Of a stretch of DNA of 64,000 nt, positions 34,120 through 41,491 are shown in pieces. Both the position numbers and the translations under genes were made by a program. The first letter of the stretch is position 1. Each line of letters begins with the position of its first letter. Below the pieces are notes generated by a model. It searched no databases, was not told the DNA's origin, and was given only the letters and a program-made list of their open reading frames with translations. The stretch comes from Xanthomarina spongicola (lineage in GTDB: Bacteria; Bacteroidota; Bacteroidia; Flavobacteriales; Flavobacteriaceae), in contig NZ_QGGP01000001.1 of NCBI RefSeq assembly GCF_003148645.1, positions 62,001 through 126,000 of the forward strand. Reading direction: 5' to 3'.

Positions 34120-34929
34120 ATGAAAGATAAGAGGATATTATACGTATCATCTGAAGTTGTACCATATTTACCAGAAACCGAAATTTCTTCTATGTCGTTT
34201 GAAACGCCTAGAATGGTAAATCAACAAGGAGGGCAAATTCGAATTTTTATGCCTAGATATGGGAATATTAATGAGAGAAGACACCAATTGCATGAAGTAA
34301 TTAGACTTTCTGGAATTAATCTAGTTATTAATGATTTAGATATGCCACTAATAATTAAGGTAGCATCTATTCCAAAAGAACGCATTCAGGTTTATTTTAT
34401 TGATAACGACGAGTATTTTAAAAGAAAAGCTACTTTAACAGATGAAGATGGAAACTTGTTTCCAGATAATGACGAACGAGCTATTTTCTTTGCAAAAGGA
34501 GTTATTGAAACGGTAAAAAAATTAAACTGGTCTCCAGATATTATTCATGTTCATGGTTGGTTGGCATCGTTATTGCCAATGTATTTGAAACAATATTATA
34601 AAGACGAACCTTTGTTTAACGAAAGTAAAATAGTTACCTCTATTTACAATCAAAGCTTCGAAGGGACGTTAAATAAGGATATGATAAATAAAGTAAAGTT
34701 TGATAACATAGACGAGAGTCATATAAAAGAACTTGAAAAACCATCTTATAATAGTTTAATGAAAGTTGCAATCGACCATTCTGATGCGTTAATTATTGGC
34801 TCGGAAGAGATACCAGAAGAATTAAACAAACACTTAAAAAAGTCCAAAAAACCTGTTTTAGATTATAAATCAAAAGATGAATTTGGAGAAGCATATGTTG
34901 AATTTTATAATACTCAAGTCTTAGGCTAA
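34120..34929 (+). CDS. GT5 (glycogen/starch synthase N-terminal) domain protein without the second lobe
   Basis: A 269-residue protein that matches only the N-terminal Rossmann lobe of GT5 glycogen synthases: RILYVSSEVVPYLPETE, FETPRMVNQQGGQIRIFMPRYG, DIIHVHGWLASLLPMYLKQYY. True glycogen synthases have about 480 residues and a Lys-x-Gly-Gly ADP-glucose loop near the start; here that loop reads PETEIS, and the ADP-glucose-binding second lobe is absent. Enzyme activity as glycogen synthase is therefore unlikely. Such short forms occur widely in Bacteroidota next to panC and glmS, hinting at a conserved sensing or structural role. First gene of a probable operon with a DUF4270 lipoprotein and glmS. 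Confidence 0.8.
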   Translation: MKDKRILYVSSEVVPYLPETEISSMSFETPRMVNQQGGQIRIFMPRYGNINERRHQLHEVIRLSGINLVINDLDMPLIIKVASIPKERIQVYFIDNDEYFKRKATLTDEDGNLFPDNDERAIFFAKGVIETVKKLNWSPDIIHVHGWLASLLPMYLKQYYKDEPLFNESKIVTSIYNQSFEGTLNKDMINKVKFDNIDESHIKELEKPSYNSLMKVAIDHSDALIIGSEEIPEELNKHLKKSKKPVLDYKSKDEFGEAYVEFYNTQVLG

Positions 34930-34953
34930 ACCCTAAATCATCCTAATTAAATT

Positions 34954-36534
34954 ATGAAAAGAAAAATTGAAGCCTTTAAATATTTAGGCGTTTTAGCCTT
35001 TGTGTTATTTACTTTTTTTGCTTGCGAAAATGATTACAACTCATTAGAAAGCGATATTCAAGGTATTGAGAATTTTTATACAGATAGTGATGTATTCCCT
35101 ATAGTTGCATATAATAAAAAATTGAATCCTGTTCAAACTAATGGTTTGCCTTCCAGTTTTTTAGGCGTATACACAGATCCAATTTATGGCCAAACTGTAA
35201 CAAATATTATTACTCAAGCATTCCCTTCATCCTCTAGTGGTTATGACCCAGATTTTGGAATTAACCCTGAGTTTAAACAAGCCTATTTAACTATTCCTTA
35301 TTATTCAGAAGAAATTAGTGATGAAATATATAAATTAGACTCTCTATATGGAGATTCTCCTGTAAAACTAACTATCTATAGAACAAATTATTTCTTAAGA
35401 GATTACAGTCCTGATACAGACGATTTGGTAGCGCAATTATATTATTCAAATAACCATGATTACGATAATTATTTAGGTGAAATACTCTATGAAGAAGACG
35501 AATTCTACCCAAGTAATTCATATCAAATAATTGAAGAAGAAGATGAAGATGGACAGCTAGAAGAGGTAGATAGAATTGCTCCTGCATTAAGAGTCCCTTT
35601 ATTAAATCCAGGTGGTAATTTTTGGGAAAGTTTATTATTTGACAAACAAGGCATGCCAGAGTTAAGTAATGCCAACAACTTTAAAGATTATTTTAGAGGA
35701 TTATATTTTAAAGTAGAACCAGTAAATGGAGAAGGAAATACTATCATGTTAAACTTTTTAAGTTCGGTAGCCAATTTAACCGTTTATTATAACAATGAAG
35801 ATGAAGATGGTGAAATAGTTAGAAACAATAAATTTATCATGGGCTTTAGAGGAAACAGAGCAAATGCAATTTATAATGACCCTACAAATACAGTAATCGA
35901 TGATGCCGATAACAATGCAGATGTTGTTAATGGAGATCAAAATTTATATTTAAAAGGTGGCGAAGGTTCAATTGCCGTTGTTAATTTATTTGAAGACCCA
36001 GATGTTCTTGAAGAATTTAAATTACTTTATAAAGACAATGATGGGAATCCTAGTCGGTTAATTAATGAAGCTAATTTAATTTTTTACGTAGATCAGGCTG
36101 CAACTATTAATAATTTAGAAGATCAAGAGCCAAACAGAGTCATTCTGTACGACATGAAAAACAACATTCCAATAGTTGATTTCTTTTTTGATTTAACAAC
36201 TAATACAGTAGATCCAATAAATTCTAAATTAAACTATTCATCTATTTTAGAAAGAGATGCAAGTGGAAAAGGTGTAAAGTATAAAATTAGACTTACTGAA
36301 CATATGAATAATATTTTATTAAAAGATTCAACTAATTTTGAATTAGGATTGTATCTTACAACAAATATTAATGAAATTAGTAACTCTGATGTGTTAAATT
36401 TAGAAAAACCAGAAGGATTACCAATGGGAACAGTGCTTTCTCCAAAAGGGACTGTTTTGCATGGCAGTAACCTTAACGTACCTGAAAACAAAAGAGTTCA
36501 ATTAGAAATATATTACACAGAACCAGATAATTAA
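34954..36534 (+). CDS. DUF4270 surface lipoprotein
   Basis: A 526-residue lipoprotein. The hydrophobic N-terminus ends in FTFFAC, giving a lipobox Cys near 24. The mature part (residues about 45-510) has the DUF4270 pattern of paired beta-strand stretches (ADLNFLSSVANLTVYY-like and INEANLIFYVDQ), acidic loops (DDADNNADVVNGDQN) and a conserved LGVYTDPIYGQTVT block near the start. DUF4270 proteins occur in Bacteroidota and have no settled function; outer-membrane surface location is likely. It lies between a GT5-domain gene and glmS, 25 and 6 bases away. Confidence 0.85.
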   Translation: MKRKIEAFKYLGVLAFVLFTFFACENDYNSLESDIQGIENFYTDSDVFPIVAYNKKLNPVQTNGLPSSFLGVYTDPIYGQTVTNIITQAFPSSSSGYDPDFGINPEFKQAYLTIPYYSEEISDEIYKLDSLYGDSPVKLTIYRTNYFLRDYSPDTDDLVAQLYYSNNHDYDNYLGEILYEEDEFYPSNSYQIIEEEDEDGQLEEVDRIAPALRVPLLNPGGNFWESLLFDKQGMPELSNANNFKDYFRGLYFKVEPVNGEGNTIMLNFLSSVANLTVYYNNEDEDGEIVRNNKFIMGFRGNRANAIYNDPTNTVIDDADNNADVVNGDQNLYLKGGEGSIAVVNLFEDPDVLEEFKLLYKDNDGNPSRLINEANLIFYVDQAATINNLEDQEPNRVILYDMKNNIPIVDFFFDLTTNTVDPINSKLNYSSILERDASGKGVKYKIRLTEHMNNILLKDSTNFELGLYLTTNINEISNSDVLNLEKPEGLPMGTVLSPKGTVLHGSNLNVPENKRVQLEIYYTEPDN

Positions 36535-36540
36535 AATACT

Positions 36541-38388
36541 ATGTGTGGAATTGTAGGATACATTGGTCATCGTGATGCCTTCCCTATTATTATTGAAGGG
36601 CTTAAAAGATTAGAATATCGAGGATATGATAGTGCAGGTATTGCATTATTTGACGGAACAGATCTTAAAGTTTCTAAAACTAAAGGTAAAGTTGTCGATC
36701 TTGAAGATCGAATTAAAAAAGAAATCACTACCAATGGAACTCTAGGAATTGGCCATACACGTTGGGCAACTCATGGTGTTCCAAACGATGTTAATGCACA
36801 TCCACACTATTCTAATTCTGGCGATTTAGTAATTATTCATAATGGAATTATTGAAAATTACGAATCTTTAAGAAAAGAGCTTTCAAAAAGAGGATATACT
36901 TTTAAATCTGACACAGATACTGAAGTACTTATCAACTTAATTGAGGATGTTAAACTAAAAGAAAACGTTAAATTAGGGAAAGCTGTTCAGGTTGCTTTAA
37001 ACCAGGTTGTTGGAGCTTACTCCATTGCTGTTTTTGATAAAAATAAACCAGACGAGATTGTAATTGCTAGACTAGGCAGCCCATTAGCTGTTGGAATTGG
37101 TGATAATGAATTTTTTATTGCAAGTGATGCTTCTCCTTTTTTAGAATACACTAAAAATGCTATTTATTTAGAAGATGAAGAAATGGCTATTATTAGAGCC
37201 AATAAAGGAATTAAAATTCGAAAAATTAAAGACGATTCTTTAGTAGACCCTTATGTTCAGGAATTACAAATGAATCTAGAGCAAATAGAAAAAGGTGGTT
37301 ACGACCACTTTATGCTTAAAGAAATTCACGAACAACCAAGTGCTATTAGAGATACTTATCGAGGACGAATGCTTGTAAAAGAAGGCATTATTAGAATGGC
37401 TGGAGTTGACGACAATATTGAAAAATTTATAAATGCAAACAGAATAATTATTGTTGCATGTGGAACTTCTTGGCATGCAGGTCTTGTAGCAGAATATATT
37501 TTTGAAGACATTGCAAGAATTCCTGTTGAAGTTGAATATGCCTCAGAATTTAGATATAGAAATCCAGTAATTACAAATAAAGATGTTGTTATAGCTATAT
37601 CACAATCTGGTGAAACGGCAGATACCTTAGCTGCAATTAAACTTGCTAAAGCAAATGGTGCATTTGTTTTTGGTGTTTGTAATGTAGTTGGATCTTCTAT
37701 TGCAAGAGAAACTCATGCAGGTGCTTATACTCATGCAGGACCAGAAATTGGCGTTGCTTCAACTAAAGCTTTTACTACTCAAATTACAGTTTTAACTTTA
37801 ATAGCCTTAAAACTAGCCAAAGTTAAAGGAGAAATTTCCAATTCAAATTATAGATATCATCTACAGGAATTAGAATTAATTCCTGAAAAAGTACAAAAAG
37901 CTCTTGAGTCTGATGAGCATATTAAGACAGTAGCTAATATTTATAAAAATGCTAGAAACTGTTTATATTTAGGAAGAGGCTATAATTTTCCAGTTGCTCT
38001 TGAAGGCGCTTTAAAGCTTAAAGAGATTTCTTATATTCATGCTGAAGGTTATCCTGCTGCTGAAATGAAACATGGACCAATTGCTTTAATAGATGAAAAC
38101 ATGCCTATTGTTGTAATTGCAACAAAAAAAGGACACTACGAAAAAGTTGTTAGTAATATTGAAGAAATTAAAGCTAGACAAGGTAAAATTATTGGTATTG
38201 TTACAGAAGGTGACACCAATGTTAAAAGACTAGCTGATCATGTTATAGAAGTTCCTGAAACGTTAGAATCTTTATCACCATTGCTTACTACTATTCCATT
38301 ACAACTATTATCTTACCATATAGCAGTAATGCTAGATAAAAATGTGGATCAACCAAGAAACTTGGCAAAATCAGTTACTGTAGAATAA
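36541..38388 (+). CDS. glmS: Glucosamine-6-phosphate synthase (isomerizing)
   Basis: A 615-residue enzyme making glucosamine 6-phosphate from fructose 6-phosphate and glutamine, the entry to peptidoglycan and lipopolysaccharide sugars. Cys2 (MCGIVGYIG) is the glutaminase nucleophile; GHTRWATHG and NGIIENYESL belong to the same domain. Two SIS sugar-isomerase domains follow (ACGTSWHAGL near 303 and LGRGYNFPVALEGALKLKE near 485), and the C-terminus ends in NLAKSVTVE. It is last in the GT5-DUF4270-glmS run and meets the sulfotransferase gene tail to tail with 10 bases between. No glmS ribozyme lies ahead of it, in keeping with the phylum. Confidence 0.97.
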   Translation: MCGIVGYIGHRDAFPIIIEGLKRLEYRGYDSAGIALFDGTDLKVSKTKGKVVDLEDRIKKEITTNGTLGIGHTRWATHGVPNDVNAHPHYSNSGDLVIIHNGIIENYESLRKELSKRGYTFKSDTDTEVLINLIEDVKLKENVKLGKAVQVALNQVVGAYSIAVFDKNKPDEIVIARLGSPLAVGIGDNEFFIASDASPFLEYTKNAIYLEDEEMAIIRANKGIKIRKIKDDSLVDPYVQELQMNLEQIEKGGYDHFMLKEIHEQPSAIRDTYRGRMLVKEGIIRMAGVDDNIEKFINANRIIIVACGTSWHAGLVAEYIFEDIARIPVEVEYASEFRYRNPVITNKDVVIAISQSGETADTLAAIKLAKANGAFVFGVCNVVGSSIARETHAGAYTHAGPEIGVASTKAFTTQITVLTLIALKLAKVKGEISNSNYRYHLQELELIPEKVQKALESDEHIKTVANIYKNARNCLYLGRGYNFPVALEGALKLKEISYIHAEGYPAAEMKHGPIALIDENMPIVVIATKKGHYEKVVSNIEEIKARQGKIIGIVTEGDTNVKRLADHVIEVPETLESLSPLLTTIPLQLLSYHIAVMLDKNVDQPRNLAKSVTVE

Positions 38389-38398
38389 TTATTTAAAT

Positions 38399-39787
38399 TT
38401 AATATTTAAGTTTTCTAAATTTAAGTTTTTGATAAATAGCATCCGTTGTTTCTAAGAGTTTTGGGTTGCAATTAGTGGTGTCTATTTCTCTTGTATTTGT
38501 AAATGGAATAATGTTAGAGAAATTAAAAGTCATGTTCATTTCTCCTTCTATATATTGTAATACTTCTTTGGGTTTATTTAAGTAGTCTTCATATTCAATA
38601 AGCATATAGTCTTTATCTTCCATATTTGTTAAATAATTGTAGTAATTTAACCAAACACTTAACCAATAATCTAATGTACTTTTGTCGTATGGAATAAGAA
38701 GTTCTTCATTATTAAACTTAAATACTTTCTGGTTTTGTCCAAATTCATGATGTCCTAACCAATTTAAATACGTTTGCATAAACTCATCTTCATTTTGAAA
38801 TTCTGAAAATCTTTGGTGTTGATTTAATAAAGAATAGGCATGCTCTACTGGCTTCCTGAATAAGAAAATAATTTTAAAAGATTTATTAAGTTTTCTTAAC
38901 GATTCATATCGTAAAATAATATTATTATTTTTCGAAAGATATGTTGATTCGTTGTCTTGTCTAATTAACGATTGGTATTTAATATAATTCGTATAAACAT
39001 TATCAGTAATTTCATGTTTTTCCAAATAAGCATCAGAAATAAAACTATCATTTAAAAACACTTTAAAAAAATATTCTTCAAGCGCTTCAATGGTATTTAA
39101 CCCAAACAACATTTTGTCTCCATGTTTGCGTTCCTTTAAATCTGTTTTTTTTGGATTATACATTTTTTTCCAAAGATTTGGAGCTAACAATAAAGGCATG
39201 TTCGAATAATCCAATGAACTAAATGCACCTGCTTTAAAAAGTTGATCTGTTAGACTTGTTGTGCCTGCTCTAGCTAATCCTGAAACTATTAAAAATGTAT
39301 TTTTATCTTGTATCTTTTCACCTTTTTTAAACTTACGATCGAAAGAAAATAACATTTTAGATAAGTTGTAATTATTTAAAATGAGTTTGTGAAAAAGTAT
39401 AGATGCTTCAGAATAGTCTTCAATAGGTTTTTTTCTTTTTATTAAAAACGGAATAATAGTTCCAATTGAAAAACTTACAATTACCCAAATAGAACCTAAA
39501 TCTAATTCTTGAGTGGCTACATTTTTAATCAACTTAAAAATATAAACTGGTAAACATGTTAATACAACTATAACACAAATTAAGCCTATTGTAATTGCTA
39601 ATGAAATTAACATAGCTTTTAAAGCCACTACTAATTTTTTTTGTTTTACAGTTTCGTCTTCATTAGATAGAACAGCATTCGCTAAAGCCAGAGTAGCCTC
39701 TAATGCTAAAAAAAAATGCTTTCTGAAATATATAAGTAGACTAGAAAATATAATCCCTGAGAAGCCTAAAATTAGAAAGTAAATCAT
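38399..39787 (-). CDS. Membrane-anchored sulfotransferase
   Basis: A 462-residue protein with three hydrophobic segments (about 3-20, 58-86 and 99-116) before a cytoplasmic sulfotransferase domain. The 5'-phosphosulfate loop is SGLARAGTTSL (169-179), of the (P/G)xxGTTxL kind, and the 3'-phosphate site is FRKPVEHAYS (310-319), so PAPS is the likely sulfate donor. The acceptor is not shown; Golgi-type sulfotransferases of this kind act on carbohydrate or lipid. Its ATG shares one base with the stop of a 47-residue membrane protein gene, itself 6 bases past an arylsulfotransferase-like gene, so all three are likely one translationally coupled operon. Convergent with glmS. Confidence 0.8.
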   Translation of the reverse strand: MIYFLILGFSGIIFSSLLIYFRKHFFLALEATLALANAVLSNEDETVKQKKLVVALKAMLISLAITIGLICVIVVLTCLPVYIFKLIKNVATQELDLGSIWVIVSFSIGTIIPFLIKRKKPIEDYSEASILFHKLILNNYNLSKMLFSFDRKFKKGEKIQDKNTFLIVSGLARAGTTSLTDQLFKAGAFSSLDYSNMPLLLAPNLWKKMYNPKKTDLKERKHGDKMLFGLNTIEALEEYFFKVFLNDSFISDAYLEKHEITDNVYTNYIKYQSLIRQDNESTYLSKNNNIILRYESLRKLNKSFKIIFLFRKPVEHAYSLLNQHQRFSEFQNEDEFMQTYLNWLGHHEFGQNQKVFKFNNEELLIPYDKSTLDYWLSVWLNYYNYLTNMEDKDYMLIEYEDYLNKPKEVLQYIEGEMNMTFNFSNIIPFTNTREIDTTNCNPKLLETTDAIYQKLKFRKLKY

Positions 39788-39930
39788 TAATTTTTTCTAA
39801 ATATTTTTCGGAAAAATTGTTTTATTGGAATCCATAAAACGACTCCAAATGCAAAAAGCACTAATAAAATAATAAAGACAATAATTAAAAGTGTGCCCAA
39901 ACCTATTCCTGGACCAATGTATAATATCAT
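39787..39930 (-). CDS. Small single-span membrane protein (47 residues) in the sulfotransferase operon
   Basis: A 47-residue product starting MILYIGPGIGLG, with one hydrophobic helix (about 9-34) and a basic tail (KQFFRKIFRKN), so it is probably an inner-membrane protein with the tail in the cytoplasm. The stop TAA shares its last A with the ATG of the sulfotransferase gene, and its start lies 6 bases after the arylsulfotransferase-like stop. The tight spacing on both sides and the plausible membrane pattern support a real gene, though it is short and no family was recognised. A helper or linker for the two sulfur-transfer proteins is a guess from context. Confidence 0.65.
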   Translation of the reverse strand: MILYIGPGIGLGTLLIIVFIILLVLFAFGVVLWIPIKQFFRKIFRKN

Positions 39931-39936
39931 AATTTT

Positions 39937-41250
39937 TTATTTTAAGGAATTCAACTCATCTTCTAAATAAGTTGTTGTCCAATTAGGTAAATAATGATAG
40001 CCTTCAATATCACTTTTTAGGGTTGTTTTTAAAACCACACCAGATTGATTTATAACCCACAATATACCAGAGCCTTGTTCTTCAAAAAACATATCTCCAT
40101 TAGGAAATATGCGATACAACCCTTCTGCTCCTGTAAAAATATTATGCTTTATAAAATGTTCTTCATATAAAGGCCTATAAGTATCTTCCTCAAAGTTATA
40201 AATAAGTACATTTGAATGACTTATTTTTCGCTCAACCGATTGATTTGTTGGTTTAAATTCAATTTCACTATAACTTACTTGAGTTACAATGGTATTATTG
40301 TTTAAAATAGCAATAGAATTGGGCGAGATAATATCTACATCATGCTGAAAAGTAAATGGTCCTTCAATAATTTTTTCAACAGTATTTGTTGAAGGCCTAT
40401 ATTGAATAACAAGTGAAGAACTTCTAAAGCTAAGAAACAAATCGCCTTCTTTAAAATAATTAGAACTTTCTAGAACTGGTTGAATATCGTTTAAATGAAA
40501 AGGATCATTTACATAAGGGCTCTTATTTAATAAAGATTCTAAGTCGTTTTCTAAAAAAATGTCAGTTAAGGATTTACTATAAAGTGTTTCCCCTGTATTA
40601 GCATCTACTTTTACTATCAGGTCATCTCTATAGCTGGTAGTGTGACCTTCTAATAAAACTTTCATTGGCACAATAATACCATTGTCATGTTTCACGGCCG
40701 GAATCCACATATTCCCAATAGAATCCAGATTCATAGCATGATGAAAAATAAAGTCACTGTTAAACCACTTTTCTTTGGAATTTGAATCCATTCTAAGTAG
40801 TCCAGGTCTTTCATTACAAGATACTATTATATCAAAATCCTGCATGAGTGTTGCTGGATATAATCTATCATTTCCATCTACTTCATAATCCTCAGATAAC
40901 CTATTTACAGGAACATTCCATTCATGTTTTAAAGTATTGTCTTTAAAATTTTTTAATTCTATTTTAAAGGCATCACCATTTCTATATGAATACAAGCCAT
41001 AGAGATTATAGCTTAAACTATTAATATCTAAAGCGTCTGCATCTTTTGTTTTAATATAATATTCTGGTGCCTTAAATATATATGTGTAAGTCTTTTTTAT
41101 ATTAGACAGTGTTTCAGAAAAAGTTTTAACAGGTTCTGTTAATACGCCTAAACTACGCTCCCCTAAACTAACATTTCTTACAATGCCACTCCATACCATC
41201 AATAAAAAAAGGAGGATTATTATTATAGCTATCTTTTTAACAAATTTCAT
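39937..41250 (-). CDS. Membrane-anchored arylsulfotransferase (ASST)-like beta-propeller protein
   Basis: A 437-residue protein with an uncleaved N-terminal anchor (about 6-25, IAIIIILLFLLMVW) and a large periplasmic part. It matches the ASST pattern: DPFHLNDIQPVLESS, then FLSFRSSSLVIQYRPST, then FTFQHDVDIISPNSIAILNNN, and late NGDMFFEEQGSGILWVI. In bacterial ASST enzymes equivalent His residues form the active site and take sulfate from a phenolic sulfate donor. Here the signature His and Asn are present, but activity and substrate are untested. It is the first gene of a three-gene run with a small membrane protein and a PAPS-type sulfotransferase. Confidence 0.75.
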   Translation of the reverse strand: MKFVKKIAIIIILLFLLMVWSGIVRNVSLGERSLGVLTEPVKTFSETLSNIKKTYTYIFKAPEYYIKTKDADALDINSLSYNLYGLYSYRNGDAFKIELKNFKDNTLKHEWNVPVNRLSEDYEVDGNDRLYPATLMQDFDIIVSCNERPGLLRMDSNSKEKWFNSDFIFHHAMNLDSIGNMWIPAVKHDNGIIVPMKVLLEGHTTSYRDDLIVKVDANTGETLYSKSLTDIFLENDLESLLNKSPYVNDPFHLNDIQPVLESSNYFKEGDLFLSFRSSSLVIQYRPSTNTVEKIIEGPFTFQHDVDIISPNSIAILNNNTIVTQVSYSEIEFKPTNQSVERKISHSNVLIYNFEEDTYRPLYEEHFIKHNIFTGAEGLYRIFPNGDMFFEEQGSGILWVINQSGVVLKTTLKSDIEGYHYLPNWTTTYLEDELNSLK

Positions 41251-41271
41251 ATCAATACATCTTTATTCTAA

Positions 41272-41279
41272 CAAATATA
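41272..41279 (-). promoter_or_regulatory. -7 box (TATATTTG) for the sulfotransferase operon
   Basis: The minus strand reads TATATTTG, a full TAnnTTTG match, 22-29 bases before the arylsulfotransferase-like ATG. A TTTG lies 15 bases further upstream, rather close for a -33 element. Confidence 0.5.
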
Positions 41280-41450
41280 TAATAAAATATAACTCAAATA
41301 ATTATGCAATAAAATTCATACTAGCAACTATCCTTTAATTTTAATAATACAGCAATTGACTACGTTCAATTTTGTTAAAACTTATTATGCGTGCATAATT
41401 TTCTAAAAAACTTCTTAAAGTTTTCATAATATTAATTATATTGCCTTTAT

Positions 41451-41484
41451 ATAATTAACTAAAATTATTAATAATTAACTAAAA
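41451..41484. repeat. 14-bp direct repeat ahead of a TonB receptor gene
   Basis: ATAATTAACTAAAA occurs at 41451-41464 and again at 41471-41484, a 20-base period, just before the ATG at 41492. It may be a local duplication or a pair of operator half-turns. No promoter box is evident within it. Confidence 0.5.
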
Positions 41485-41491
41485 CTATAAA

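Noticed and set aside
35935-36534. A glmS ribozyme or riboswitch ahead of glmS.
   Set aside because: The gap before glmS is 6 bases and the upstream sequence is coding for the DUF4270 lipoprotein; nothing like the ribozyme core is seen.
38389-38398. A terminator between convergent glmS and the sulfotransferase gene.
   Set aside because: Only 10 bases separate the stops, and nearby A+T-rich repeats do not form a stem with a T-run.
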